A DNA stretch of 64,000 bases. Origin: Proales similis. Taxonomy: Eukaryota; Rotifera; Eurotatoria; Ploima; Proalidae. The DNA is taken from the NCBI GenBank assembly GCA_019059635.1, contig JAGVRJ010000001.1, forward strand, positions 2,232,001 to 2,296,000, in the 5' to 3' direction. Under the pieces are notes generated by a model, which ran no database searches, was not told the origin of the DNA, and saw nothing but the letters and a program-made list of their open reading frames with translations. Below, piece after piece: positions 1-12,153 of this stretch (its first letter is position 1; each line of letters opens with the position of its first letter). The translations under genes and the position numbers were made by a program.

Positions 1-1186
1 ACACACTCAAGCATGTCTGATGACTGTTTGTCTAAGCAGCGAGTAAGAGTTGAATCAGAATGTAGACACGCCCTCTCTCTCTATCTCTCTCTCGCCCTGC
101 GATCGGACGCGACTAAGTAGCAAAACAGGAAATTGACAGGGCGTAGTCCATTTGTCAGCTGGCAGTGGTTATCACTTGAGTTTGCTTAAAGTACATTTGT
201 TTTTGGTTCATTTCGACCTCTTTATGGCCCTTTCTCTCTCTCTCTTTCTCTGGCTCTCATTTGCGATCTCACCCACTCGGACGCCGGCTTGTGCGCATCG
301 CGCCCATTGTTCTCCGTATCTGCAAATCAAAGAGCCGAATGAGCCCGCATGTGCAAGTGATTTATCGGTTTTTATAATAATAATTAATAATTTTTTTATG
401 GCTCGCATCTGCTTCCGAAATCGAATCGCGCAGCCTCTAAAACATGTTTGAGCGGCGTTCCAAAGATAAACTTGCTAATTGAATCTGATACTTTTGGTTA
501 CCGTATACACAGACATGACCGGGCCCGGTTGTCGCCGCGCTCCTCAATTCAAATGAGTTGTGTTGAGTTAAATCAGATTCTTTCATTATTGGGCTCGTAC
601 GTAGCGGCCAGGTGAGCAAATAAATAGGTGACGGCGTGCTGTTCGAACTTTAAAAACGCTTTGCTTAATCTCAATTAGGTCATGAATATCTAATTTGCAA
701 GCCAGCACAACACAATTCAAATTCATCTGCCTCGCCCGTCTAATCTTCTATCTTTCAGGCCGACGCGGTTCGCTCCCTCCTCCTTGCTCATCCTCTTTGC
801 GCCATCGTCGGCCGCTCTTCTTCAATCCTGACCCGTTCGTGGCCAATCGTCCGGTCCGCTTGATTTCTCTTCGCTTTTTTCTCAACGCATCGGCTCTCTC
901 CTTCTTTGTGCACTTTTCGTTTCTCTCCTGCTGGATAATGACGAACTCTGTCGAAATTGAACTCAAATTTCATTTGCCGGCTCATTACTGAACGAATTGA
1001 CTGACTTGTTCAGATAACAGGGAGTTGGCTCATAAATCATGAGAAACTGTGGCCGGCGATGTTCAAAGGGTTGAATTCAGACCGCAAAGCTGTCAGGATC
1101 CTGTCGAGTTGCTAAGTAACACAGCGCAGTCGAGCGCACTTTTCACGCTCGACTCCGAATTGTACGAAGCGCATCGATCGAATTAA
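1..1186. other. 5' intergenic region, no gene seen
   Basis: This stretch has CT-rich simple sequence near 70-95 and 230-255 and only short open frames with no recognisable domains, splice pattern or family similarity. The part just upstream of 1187 presumably holds the promoter and 5' UTR of the coiled-coil gene that follows. I see no TATA box I would defend. Confidence 0.6.
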
Positions 1187-3501
1187 ATGTCTCTGTCCGG
1201 CAGTTCAATATCGTCGCCGCGCAAGAAAAGCGGCAATCGAGGAAGCGCCGATTACTCGGGCTCGTTTGACGAAGAGTTTGAAAAATTCCTTGAGCAGGTC
1301 AGTGATCGAGGTCTTGGTTCGCAATGGGTCAGTCGGTAATAATTTTGACTGGTTAAGACAACCGAATCAGAATGGAATGCGGACAAATGGGCCAAGAAAG
1401 AGCCAGAGCCCTGGTGGGCGAAAGATTCTAAAAACGAAGCGGTGTTCGAGAAATCGAAAAATTTCTTGAAAAAGGAAAAGCCGATCGCGCAGAGCAGCGG
1501 TAAATACGAGCAGCAAACAGTTCGCTTCAGCGACGAGCATCGAATCTCATTCAGCAACGAGAACGACGACGATGCAAATTCGGCAGATGAGACACGAAAA
1601 GACACAAAACGCTCGGACGCGTCGGACAGGCTCGGCTCGTCGAGGCTGGACTCGAAAAGTGAAAAGAGCCGCTCGTCAGCTGATCCCGAAAGTGTCTCTT
1701 CTCCAGCTTCGTCTCAACGTGAAAGAAGCGCTGTGCAGGTGCCCAACGAGCGTAAGCAATTTCTCTCGCATTTTGGCTGAATTTCATCAAAAAGACTTGT
1801 TTGATTGATTGATTAGCGATGGGCTCTAGTACCATTCAAACGAGAAATCTTCTCTCTGGCGTCAACTTTGCAGAGACGCACGACAGCGACATGAACAAAG
1901 AGACCGGAGCGCTAATTGATTTACAGACCCTCGAGGAACGCTTTGACGAAGAGCAGACCGATGAAGCGGGCGCAACTGCAAAAAGTGGCAAACACTCAGA
2001 GCATAGGCAGACCGTGCAGGATTTAAAAGAGCTTGCGCGCATCTACAACGCACTAGCCAACCAGACCAATGAGAGAACTGAGTCGACAATCGGCTTAAAT
2101 AAGTACGCTCTTAAAGATGCGCTCGATGGCGATGAGCGATATGAGCAAACTACTGAACTGTTGAAAAGCGGACTGGCCCAGCTGGTCTCTCAGAGCCTCG
2201 AGTCGCCGGCTAGTCCGGGCACAATCAGAAAGAGTCGAAAGCTGGAAAAAGAGAGCAAAGAGGCGGCGTTCAATAAGAGGCCGAGAAACAAGAAATACGA
2301 GCACGTGGCCAGCAGTGGATATGGGACAAGTTGGAGACCACCCACGATTAGATCACAGTCAAACTCGGCAATTGCTTCTAGGCCCCCGCGATACCAGCTC
2401 TCGCGAGACAAGAGCAGGGCCGATCTTTCCAATCGAAGCATTCGCTTTGACGAGTTTCAACTCGATAAAAGTGCAGGCAAGTATAAAGGCCGCTGCTCTC
2501 GTTCGGTTCTTTTTGTGATCGTGCATTTGCAATATATTGCAGAAAAGTCAATTAAAGAAGATCTCGGCGAGCAAAAGCCTGAATATGAGAGCAGGATCGA
2601 GTCGATGAGCCTTGAAATCAAGAGGCTTCGTCAAGAGGTGATCAAACAGACAGATTCGAATTTGCTGACGAAATACCTTTAATTTGGGTAATAGCTGAAG
2701 AAAAAGGACGAGTTTCTGTCTGAATTGAGCCGGAAGGCTGCAGGCGGCAAGAAAAGTGTGCTAGGAGCTGAAGCAGGAGAAGCGACAGACAGAGATAAAG
2801 AAGAACTTGAACGGCTGCTGGAAGCAAGCCAGCAACAGAATGAGCTTTTCCTCAACGAAATAAAACAGATGAGGGCCGAAGCATATGCCAACAAGCAAGA
2901 AATGAGAAACAGCTTGGCCAAAGAGAGTCTGAACGCGTCTAAATGCAAACATGATCAGTCTGTTCAAGTGAACGCCGATGCACCTCAAACCTGCAAATAT
3001 GAGCAAAGCTCGTCTATAAGTGAAATAGAAAAGGACATCAGAGCCCTTCTGGCATTGTTCGAGAATCAGACAATAAACAAGCCAAGTAGTCAGAAGAAGC
3101 AAGTTGCGCAGAAAATTCGCGAGTCCAAGAAGGAGGCGGCTGTAGTGATGCCAACAGAGAATGGCCCTCGAATAGCTCGGCAATACAAGCCTGTCGAGTT
3201 CGACGACTGCGACCGATCAGAAACTAGTAAACAACTTTCCAAAGAGCTTGAGACTCTTAAAAACTATGTGAGCGAGTTGGAGAGAAAGAAAATAGAAAGC
3301 GAGCAGATGTATGCGGAAAACGGCCGGAAGCTGAAGCAGCACTACGAGAGACACATTCTTCAAGTGAAACGTGAATGTGCCCAAGAAATGGAGGCGGTGG
3401 TCAGCACAGCTACAATGGTTTTGAATGATTTGAGCCGAGTAGGCCACAACAACACTCTGCTTCAAAGTTACATTAGAACAGCTTTACACAAATTTGTCTG
3501 A
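1187..3501 (+). CDS. Coiled-coil protein, CEP162-like N-terminus
   Basis: Five exons can be read: 1187-1297, 1358-1751, 1813-2476, 2543-2637 and 2695-3501, giving roughly 690 residues. The start is the first ATG and opens with MSLSGSS followed by FDEEFEKFLEQ. Exon 2 carries an acidic/basic stretch with EPWWAKDS and then KNFLKKEKPI. This order (F-E-x-F-L, P-W-W, then F-L-K) resembles the N-terminus of CEP162, an axoneme and transition-zone protein, as I remember it. The middle is Ser/Arg/Asp-rich, and the last third is heptad-rich coiled coil with many Q/E/K. The C-terminus does not resemble CEP162, so this may be a diverged or shortened homologue or another ciliary coiled-coil protein. Intron 3 (2477-2542) begins with GCAAGT, a GC-AG intron; because it is 66 nt without an in-frame stop, retention would also keep the frame. 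Confidence 0.7.
2477..2542 (+). other. GC-AG intron in coiled-coil gene
   Basis: The exon ends GTGCAG and the intron begins GCAAGT, the usual form of a GC donor, and ends TATTGCAG. Splicing here joins codons in frame (A-E-K-S-I-K). The intron is exactly 66 nt without stop codons, so both spliced and retained forms stay open. Confidence 0.6.
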
Positions 3502-3609
3502 ATGTATGCTAACACTTTGGAAATTTTAAATTGAATACATTTTAACTCTACGCTCTCGATCCATAAACAGAATGAATTTTTGTTTCTAATCATGAAGAGA
3601 ACAAACAGA

Positions 3610-3681
3610 TCCGTGATAGTATAGTGGTGAGTATCCCCGCCTGTCACGCGGGAGACCCGGGTTCAATTCCCGGTCACGGAG
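3610..3681 (+). tRNA. tRNA-Asp (GTC), copy 1
   Basis: A 72-nt cloverleaf: the acceptor stem TCCGTGA pairs with TCACGGA, the D-loop contains TAGTATAGTGGT, the anticodon arm CCGCCTGTCACGCGG has anticodon GTC, and the T-arm contains GGTTCAATTCC. Internal A and B boxes are intact and there is no intron. It is followed by the T-run of an RNA polymerase III terminator. It is identical to the copy at 13470-13541. Confidence 0.97.
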
Positions 3682-3684
3682 AAC

Positions 3685-3692
3685 TTTTTTTT
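3685..3692 (+). terminator. Pol III terminator of tRNA-Asp copy 1
   Basis: A run of eight T residues starts four bases after the discriminator base of the tRNA, as expected for RNA polymerase III termination. Confidence 0.85.
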
Positions 3693-3863
3693 CTCCCACC
3701 TAAATAGAAGCTTCATCTTGTCTCAGCACGCTCGACTTGACTCAAATGCTTCCTGAGCTCAATGCATGCCCTCATTTGAACCATAAAAACTCAAGTCAGA
3801 TCTAAATTTTATTTAAATTCGGCATAATATTCAGCATATTGCTTGGGGCCAAGTGATTTCGCT

Positions 3864-4418
3864 CTAGGCCACATCTTTTGATTTGGAGAAAAAAATGAGA
3901 GCGGAGAAAGAAACATTCAAAGGATAGGTGGAGTGCTTACTCAGACATTGTTTGCCACAACCGTATGGGCAGCAGCGTTGGTTTGATTGACACTGCGAAT
4001 CGCTGAGGCAGTGGTTAGCTCCAACCTGACAAGTGGTAATGATTCCACTAGTGTCAGGGCACAGGGGTGAAACAGTAACTGGAAAGACCGAACCAGTGAT
4101 GGGTGCTTGGCAAGTGTGGCCACATCCATTGGAACACTTTAAAAATCGTCATAATAAGATAAGCTCATTCCTTGAACAACTCAACTGAGATCTTGCTTAC
4201 GCATTTGGCGTCCCCGAGACAATCAGAGTCAGATCGGCACATGGTCACACAGATACCAAAGCCTACTGGGAATGGGCAGGCTCCAGGCTTCTGAGCTTAA
4301 TTTAGAAATTGAACGAGTCGTTGATTACTCTTTGAACTCTTTTTAAACACGGCTGACTACCTGAAACCAAAGCCGAGGCGATAAGGCTGAGGGCAACAAT
4401 TTTGATCAAAAAATTCAT
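3864..4418 (-). CDS. Secreted WAP four-disulfide-core protein, paralogue A
   Basis: Exons at 4361-4418, 4201-4295 and from 4136 down to about 3941 encode a signal peptide (MNFLIKIVALSLIASALVS) followed by mature sequence starting AQKPGACP. The first cysteine module has the WAP core: spaced Cys, SDSDC, then AKCCSNGCGHTCQ. A second WAP-like half-module ends QCQSNQRCCPYGCGKQC. WAP domains are secreted and often inhibit proteases or act in innate defence. Exon phases, the signal peptide and the QKPG junction match the neighbour at 4961-5515, showing tandem duplication. The 3' end is uncertain: reading on without splicing stops at 3864, while splicing at 3940 (phase as in the paralogue) would give a different short tail ending near 3802. 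An AATAAA (minus strand) lies at 3808-3813. Confidence 0.8.
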
Positions 4419-4960
4419 TTTTTTTTCGTTATAATTTAGTTGGATTCGAAGAGAAATGCTTAAATATGAACTAGAGATGAGTATCGTTCGACTAAGTCTG
4501 CTTGATAATTGAAGCATGAGAACTTGGCCACCTTTTAGTGGGTGTTCTCTTTAGAACTGTTAGAATTTGAAGATAAAATATGGCCTAGACAATCTTGGGA
4601 AATTCTATACAGCTCATAATCAATATCGATGAGTCAAAGGGAGAGATTTGAAATCTGTAGCGATTTGAAGATATCGGGTTACTCGTTTGAATGCAACTTA
4701 TCGAGTGCTGTCGTGCCTCTGTAAAGCTCGCAAATTAAAGATCAAGACCAGCATTTGTCTATTGATCAAACATAGTTGGTCAGAATGATCTTGGCGCTAA
4801 AGCATGCACATCCATTGGAAAAATAAAACATCTGAACGAAAAATCACGCTAAATTTGCTAGTTAATTGCTTTTTTTATTATTAATTAATCTTTACGCAGA
4901 GTGGGCAAAGAGAAAGAAAATCGAAGAAAAGAAAGGAGACTAAATTGCTTGCAGGGGATT
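4419..4960. other. Intergenic region between the two WAP genes
   Basis: About 540 bp holding the 3' flank of paralogue B and the promoter side of paralogue A, AT-rich, with no coding signal that I can support. Confidence 0.5.
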
Positions 4961-5515
4961 TTATCTTCGACTAGTTGGCTTAACTGCAACGTTTAGAAAA
5001 CTCCTTAGAAAGATTGAATCAAGTTTTGAAGAGAAAAGTCAAGTCCAACGTGACTTACTGACACAGCGTCGGCCGCATCTTGTCGGGCAACATCTTTGCC
5101 CAAATCCACACTGGCGGCTGCTAAAGCAGCGACGGCTTCCGAAAGGGCACTGCCTAAGCAAGAAACGTGGGCATCGGCCGATAGGGCCACCACCACCGCC
5201 ACCACCAATTGGTCTCATGCATGTGCGTCCACATCCATTGAAACACTGAAGCAAATCGTCAATTTCAAGCAGAAACTAATCTGCTTGGCTTGTGCCGCTT
5301 ACGCATTTAAGTCGGCCAGGACAGCTAAAGTCACTGCGACATGCCTGAATACAGCTGCCAAATCCGAAAGGTCTAGGACATCGGCCGGGCTTTTGCGCTA
5401 AATAAAATCGTTCGATTTTTGCGTGAGCACGACTCTGGCAAATAGTTCAATTCAAACCGAATGCGGACGAAGCTAGAAGCACTGCGATCAAAAACAATAC
5501 AATTTTGAAGTTCAT
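4961..5515 (-). CDS. Secreted WAP four-disulfide-core protein, paralogue B
   Basis: Four exons: 5458-5515, 5303-5397, 5059-5245 and 4961-4983. The product has the signal peptide MNFKIVLFLIAVLLASSAFA, then QKPGRCP and a WAP core with CRSDFSC and LKCCFNGCGRTC. A Gly-rich linker of seven glycines leads to a second Cys module ending FGQRCCPTRCGRRC. Intron positions and phases equal those of paralogue A: a 58-nt first exon, a second exon ending at TGC, and a last splice inside the codon after the final Cys. The short tail ends KPTSRR and stop. Function is inferred only from the family: an extracellular protease inhibitor or defence peptide. Confidence 0.85.
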
Positions 5516-6041
5516 GACACTGCTGGTTGTCAATTGTAGCCGCTGAGCTTTTTAGGCGAAAATAAGACTTTGAAATCACTGAGGCAAACACGCGATTCTG
5601 GTTCCTATTTATACTTGTGCGCATGGTCACATTGAATAGCTTGGAAGGAAGACTTCGACATCTCAAATGGTCAATTTAACAAAAGATTGCACCAAAATAG
5701 TGCGCAATGACATCGATCGAAAAGAACAGACGCCAAATGAACAATCTAAATTTTGTCTCGCAAATTTGTTTCTTGGTTCGCTCGATTCTCTCTCACTCCA
5801 GCAATCTTTGTGCCAGGTCTTGGCCAAGGCATCTTGACAAACTTTTTTCCAAAGAAAACAACAGCTCAAAAGAGAAGTCTGTTTTGCACTGTTGGCAATC
5901 CAAAAAGAAAATGCTAAATTGCAATTCAACTCTTGGCCCATCGGTTAGAGCCGTATTGATATTTGCTGCTGCTGCTGACTGTTGCTGCTTTTTCTCGTTT
6001 ATTTTAAAGCTTCGTCGGACCCGAACCAAAACACAGACGAG
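5516..6041. other. Divergent promoter region, WAP-B / DRG2
   Basis: About 525 bp between the minus-strand WAP gene and the plus-strand DRG2 gene, with open frames but no family signal. It is likely a bidirectional promoter plus 5' UTRs. Confidence 0.45.
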
Positions 6042-7553
6042 ATGGGCATATTGGAAAAGATTGCCGACATTGAAAATGAAATAAATCGAACTCAAAAGAA
6101 TAAGGGTAAACGAACGAGACAGATATTTGAATGTGCTTTTGCCTCACATGTGAAAATTCACAGCCACTGAACATCACTTGGGCTTACTGAAGGCCAAGTT
6201 GGCCAAGTTCAGGGCTCAGCTGATCGAGACGGCAAGTACCAAGTCGTCGGGCAAAGGCGAGGGATTCGACGTTATGAAGTCGGGAGACGCCCGAGTGGCA
6301 TTGATCGGCTTCCCGTCGGTCGGAAAGTCAACGTTGCTCTCTACCTTGACGAGCACTGAGAGCGCTGTGGCCGCATATGAGTTCACCACTCTTACTTGCG
6401 TGCCGGGTGTGATCAAGTACGAAGGAGCTGACATTCAACTTCTCGACTTGCCCGGTATTATCGAAGGCGCCTCCCAGGGCGTCGGTCGAGGTCGGCAAGT
6501 AATCGCCGTGGCTCGAACCGCCGACATGGTTCTGATGATGCTGGACGCAACCAAGAGCGAAATACAACGTCAGAAACTGGAAAACGAGCTGGAGGCCGTC
6601 GGAATCAGACTGAATAGGAAAAAGCCGAATATTTACTTTAAATCGCGCAAAACAGGCGGCCTGACCGTCAACTCCATGGTCAAGTTGACGCATCTGTCAG
6701 AGAAGCTGATTCAATCGATCCTGCACGAATACAGTAATCTAACGTCGACTCTCGATCGCCGAGTTCACTTTCGCCACCTTTGACCTAACAGAAATTTTCA
6801 ACGGCGAATTGCTGTTCCGCGAAGACTGCACTGCCGACGATCTTATCGACGTGATTGTAGGAAATCGAGTTTACATGCCCTGTCTCTACGTAAGGACTCT
6901 GAAAGAAACGCACAACTCTCGCCAAGTGCTAGTCGAACCTCTCACAAAAAGGCGTACAACAAAATCGATCAAATTTCGCTCGAAGAGGTCGACCGTCTCG
7001 CTCGCCAGCCGCACTCGGTTGTGATCAGGTGAGTTGTCGACTACGTCGAGAGCACGTTTTTGTTCGGTGTTTGTATGATTCTCGCAAAGCTGCAACCTTC
7101 AGCTCAACCTTGACTATTTGCTGAGGAAAATGTGGGAGCACTTGAACTTGATCAAGATCTATACGAAAAAACGTGGAGGTGACTAGCTCGACTCTTGGCT
7201 CACTGAAGCATTCGCAGCTGAATGAGACTGATTTGCAGAGAAGCCGGACTTGACCGAAGGAATAATCATGCGAAACGGCGCGACCGTCGAAGCGGTGGTA
7301 AATGCTCGGCCTTCAGTTGCAATTGCTCATTTAGTCGATTCAGTTCTTTGCTTAAAAGTGTCATCGAATTCATCGAACAATGGTCAGCTCGTTCAAGTAC
7401 GCTCTTGTCTGGGTAAGCGGTCAACTCGGTCATTTGCTGATTCAATCTAAACTGATGACGATTTAGGGCACAAGTGTGAAATTCAATCCTCAGCGAGTGG
7501 GCCTCACACATGTGCTCGACCACGAGGACGTTATCCAGGTCTTCTCCAACTGA
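6042..7553 (+). CDS. DRG2: Developmentally regulated GTP-binding protein 2
   Basis: Eight exons (6042-6105, 6164-6733, 6792-6889, 6952-7027, 7090-7178, 7239-7297, 7359-7412, 7467-7553) give a protein of about 360 residues that follows animal DRG2 almost throughout. The start [20 protein letters not shown] is the DRG2 start. G motifs are visible: GFPSVGKST (G1), DLPGIIEGA (G3) and NKIDQIS (G4). The C-terminal TGS part includes [19 protein letters not shown] and ends [13 protein letters not shown]2 is a translation-associated GTPase of the Obg/DRG family that partners with DFRP2/RWDD1. All introns are 48-65 nt with consistent phases, so the gene looks intact. It converges on the CC2D1 gene, with stops 184 bp apart. 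Confidence 0.95.
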
Positions 7554-7737
7554 ACACTGGGAACGATTTTATTCTCAGTTGAATATTCGATCATTCGACA
7601 AGCCAAGCAGAAAGACACACAGAGAAAAAACAAACAAAGAAGCAGCAGGAAGGGGTCGTTAAGGACGCTTGATTTCGTTTTGTTGCGAGAAAGAAGAAAA
7701 AAAAAATAAACTAAATCCGACCGATTATCAAAAGAGT

Positions 7738-9945
7738 CTAAAGAGAAACTTTCTGGTCGCTTGTCTGGCTGAACTTGTCAATGACAAGCCACTTGAACTG
7801 ATGAACTTTTACTTGTTTGTGCACAAGCGGTTCTCTGATGCGAATCTTCAACTCCAACTTGGCGCCAGTCTGCTTGCGGCCTTCGCACACCTGTCCGGTC
7901 GAAATTTATTTTACTTTTGACCGAAGCTCACCAGACAAGTCGTCCGCTCACCTCAAACGATTCATGCACGGTGGCGTTCTTCTCCAGCTCGTTGAGTTTA
8001 ACACTGACGTTGCCGAGCACTCGATCCGACTTGAGAAAGCCACTTGAACCGGTCGAATGAGCTTTAAGTCATTTGCTTGTTTTAGTCGATGACCTACGCC
8101 TTGTAGAATATTTCCAGCTTGAGCTCCTTTCGATTCATCATTCGAACGAATTTCGTTTGCTTTCGCTGAATCTGCAGCTTGAAATGCTGATTGTAGACTA
8201 AATATCGGTTGGGTGATTAGAAATTGTTTGACGCGGCCTCCTCCTCCTCCTCTTACCTGGACTGGTGCCCACTTGTTTGCCTGTTTTGTCGCTTTGATGA
8301 GCTTCCTTTTTTTGCGACCGCGTAATTTGAGACCGAACAGGCTCGCGCTTGGGAATTACCTGCGGATATGGGAACTCGAATTTGACGTAGGTGGTCAACT
8401 GCTTCGGGTCGAAATCCTTTGGCACTGGCAGATTGACAGCTCTGATCACAGTTAGCTCCAAGTCGTTGTCGCTCAGGTCCGAGTTGCAGTCGATGATCTC
8501 GTGCGACCGTTTCTCGTAGTGAAACAGCGGTATGGGCTGGCCGTGCTGAAAGGCGCTCCGCAGCGCATCGTGGTCTTGCTTGGTGTCGCGTGCCATCTGC
8601 TCGAAACGTTTCGCGTTTGTGATGTCGCCCATTTCGGTAAATTTTTTCCTATTCGAAACGGCCGTCTCGAACTGCTGGGCCAGATCAGCCAAGAGTCTTT
8701 GATAGACTTCTTTTCGGTCTCCGGTCAAACTTGGCTCCTCTATGACCCATTCTTCGTCGAGGTTTTTTATCTCCTTGCTTACTGCTGGGGTCACCGTGAC
8801 CGTTCGCTGCTGGCTCTTTAACTGCGGAGGCAGTGGAACCTGTTTTCACAAATAAAGCGCAGCTAGAATACGCAGTCAGCCTTAGCTTACTAATCAAGGA
8901 TACTTACGTTCGTCATGTCGACTGGCAGGCCATTTTCAGCTGCCGAAACCATCGGTTCCAGTCCCTAAGAGCAAAGTGTCGTCTTACTTAAGGCGAAAAT
9001 CAGAAGCTCCGACTGGAAATTACTTTCGAGTGTCTCAGATAGACCAGAGCGATGTCGACGTTTCCCTGCTTTTTTGCCTCAAGGGCAGCCTCTTTGAACA
9101 AACTTTGATATTGAAGAAGAGTGCTGAGCTCTTTGCTGTGCTGGCGGCTCGTTTTCGATTGAGTGTTCTGGGCCTTGGGCGCTTGCTGGCTGGCTGCAGG
9201 TCGCTTGGCCGCTGGTTTTGGCTGCGTTCTCTCTTTGGCGGCTTCGAAGCCGCCCGGTATTTTCAGCTTCTGGATTTGATCTTCAATTCCATTATCCACT
9301 TAATGCCCTCTCAAGTTTAGACAAGTCAAGCTAAATCAATTATGGACAGAGGCAGTTACATTTTGCTGCTGAGAATCCGGGGACTAGCTTTTCGACGGCC
9401 TTCAAATGTCGATTTATTTCCGCGTCTTCAGTGTCCGAGAATGCGCCATCGTCGCCTTGGTCGAGCTCGGCTTCTTGTTCCAAGCGTCGTATTATTTCGT
9501 CTTCGTCTTCCTCTTCTAGGGGCGGTGTTGCCGTTTTTCGTTGCGACGAAGGACGAGCCCCTGTGCCGCCGCTTGGAGCTGTAATTGGTTGTCCGCCTGT
9601 CCCTACAGGTATCGGCGCAAAGCCGGGAGGCGGTTGAATTGAACCGAAGTCGAATGGCTTTTTCTCATTCGCCGCCTTAATTCCCTTCTCAACCTGATCT
9701 AGTTGTCGCTTGTATCGACGCGCTTTAGAAGAATCGTTGCTCAGCTTGGCCTCGTTGATTCTCCTTTGGTACTCGTCACGAACCAGAATCAACGAATCAA
9801 GTGTTGTGGAGGCAGACTTGGTCACAGGAATCTCAACTCCAGTAAATTGCGAAACTGTTCAAGCGAAAAATTTTGCACCAGTCTTGAGTTAATCAATTGA
9901 TCTATAGGAATTCTTACCGTCGCTAATGTCAAATTCTTCAGTCAT
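7738..9945 (-). CDS. CC2D1: CC2D1 / Lethal giant discs C2-domain protein
   Basis: At least nine exons between the ATG at 9945 and the stop at 7738. Visible features are DM14-type helical repeats (VRDEYQRRINEAKLSND, and later YQRLLADLAQQFETAVSNR with QMARDTKQDHDAL), a Pro/Gly-rich linker, and a C-terminal C2 domain beginning DLELTVIRAVNLPVPKDF, continuing YVKFEFPYPQ and, across short introns, GFLKSDRVLGNVSVKL and EGRKQTGAKLELKIRIRE. CC2D1/Lgd binds ESCRT-III (CHMP4/Shrub) through DM14 domains and regulates endosomal sorting and Notch signalling. The exon at about 8270-8310 encodes a short C2 loop that connects PYPQ to VYNQHFKL in frame. The gene appears complete. Confidence 0.93.
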
Positions 9946-10190
9946 TTTTGCTCACCGGTTGAGCGATATCAAAGATTTTAATTTTTTCATATCGGCCTTG
10001 CCTTGATTAATCATAAAATGCTCAAATCAGCTTAGCAGTTCTTTCTTGCCATTTCGCTTTCGTCATTTTTATAATTTGGCCCGTTAGTCTGTAAACAGGC
10101 CGGCAAGAAATAGGCCAAAATGCCAGATTCCAAACGAATTGACTGAATTGTTTTTATTCGTGAGGCTCAAAACAACGAAGCGAAAGATTT

Positions 10191-12153
10191 CTAAGAATAG
10201 AGAAAGTGCCGCTCGACCATCTCCTTCTGTTGCTTGACCAAATAGATGAAGACGATGCTGGAGAGGGCGCTGACCAGGAATATGAGATCGAACCATCGGT
10301 GATAAAAACTGAACTGAAGATCGCCGAGCACTTGCGTTATGATCACTCTGGATTGTTTTTAATTTCAGAAATGGAGCCGAATTCTGCGCCAAAGTAGAGC
10401 TCACCTGTACTGAGCGGGCACGTTCATGCGCATGAGAAGCACTGATGAGACAAAATACATTCCCTTTAGGACAAGGCGAGTCTGAGTGATTCGATCGGCT
10501 GAGTTGAATGTGAGTCTGGTTCTTACCATAATTTGGGCCAGGATTAGAACAATGATGTTGGAAGAGTTGATGCTGGATATTGCGTAAAAGAACTTGAAGC
10601 GAATTCTCAACTTTTTTCTGCTTATTTGAAGAAGCGGTGAATAAAGCGCTTACTTTGGTCAGATTGATCAGAAGGCCTCGGATGGAAGTGACCACAATTA
10701 TGCCGACCAGAAGAAACGAAATATGCTGCGACCAAAACTGAACGTCAAAGTTTATGTTGAAATATTTGACCAAGATCTGAATTCCGTGAGTGACCGGATC
10801 CAGTTTGCCCACACGGTTGAAAATGATGTTTATTGAGCACTGAAGCAGCGATTTAGAAGCTAGCCAGTCCTAGCGGTAGAAGACTCGATCAGTTTACCAA
10901 GCAGATTTTCCAAACGCAATAGCCAGAGAAGAAGTAGCCGCATATGTTGAAGTATCTGCCTTTGAACGTTTTCGAATATCTGATTCTCTCCAGGGTCGAG
11001 TTCAAATCGACAATTTCCAAGAAGAGGTGCGTGGCCATTGTTTCCATTCCGGACAGCTCGGCCTTTTCTTTCGTGTCTGTGCGTCGCTTTAGTTAAGTGA
11101 GAGAGGCTTTCAGTGGCTTTTCAGCAATTTACCTTGATGACTGATCAGCGGCTGCATGACCGCGCTCTTAAATCTTGTCCAAATTCCTGACTGCTCCCCC
11201 ATCTGGTTGTTCTTTAGCTCTCTTTTACTGAACGCTAGTCTGCGTCGCATTCGGTTTAATTAAGTGACTCAATAAAACCCGAGACAAGTTTCTACCGCTT
11301 TTTCCGATTGGATATTTGCTCCAGAATTGTCAATAAGCGCTTTTCCAGGATTTGAACGTCTTCCTTGCTCACGTTTCTAAAGACAAATGCTTCAACCGCC
11401 ATCCAGTTTCAGCCTTGCTATGTGCACTTACTTGACAAAGTAAGACATGTACGTGTAAGGACAGTTGACTGCACCAAAGCCGGACAGACAGGCCATGACA
11501 GTTACTCCTATTACGCTGATACGGCTCACACACTGCTCGATTGATAGAATGCCGTGCTTCGGACTCAGGATCGGAAAAGGGTCTCCGATTTTCCAAAAGA
11601 AAAATACCATCAGCAGCCAACAAGCAGACGAAATGAGGAGAGTAAATCTATTCGATTCGGCTGCAATTTGAAATTGTTTAGTTGAGCTTTGAGTCAGGCG
11701 ACTGCCAAGTAGCTTACCGAATCCCGAGAAACGAACGGTGAGAAAGGCGATCTGATAGGGCAAGTAAAATATTAGCAAGAACAAGATGCTGTATAAGCCT
11801 AGCTTCCAGTGAAATAGCCGCGAGCTTTAAAGCCGACACTTAGACTCTGATTGCAGCAATTTGACAGAGATCGCGATTGTTGATTTACTTTGTGTCCAGA
11901 AATCCGAGAATTTCGAATATGATCAGCTCGAACATGATGCACGAGAGAGAAAAAGTGATTGAAAACGTGAAAATGACGGCCTTGTGATGAACCTCATAGT
12001 TCTTGAACAGTTCTCGGGTGAAAAATATCCAGCCAGCGACGAAGAAGATGAGCTGGACAAATCGAATTGATGATCATTTGTAGCGCCAAGTGGCGGCCGA
12101 ACAACACTTACCTCGGAGAAGATCACTATGCATGTATCAATGAAAAATGACAT
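10191..12153 (-). CDS. GPR89: Golgi pH regulator (GPHR/GPR89)
   Basis: Multi-exon membrane protein beginning [14 protein letters not shown]. Landmarks in order are [125 protein letters not shown] and [18 protein letters not shown]. These match vertebrate GPR89/GPHR in sequence and order, with about nine hydrophobic segments. GPHR is a voltage-dependent anion channel of the Golgi needed for acidification. Every intron is short. The ATG lies only 91 bp downstream of the stop of the mevalonate kinase gene on the same strand, with an AG ten bases before the ATG. Confidence 0.95.

Noticed and set aside
152-991. Several open frames of 60-99 codons on both strands
   Set aside because: Low-complexity translations from CT-rich DNA, no domains, no splice logic with neighbours.
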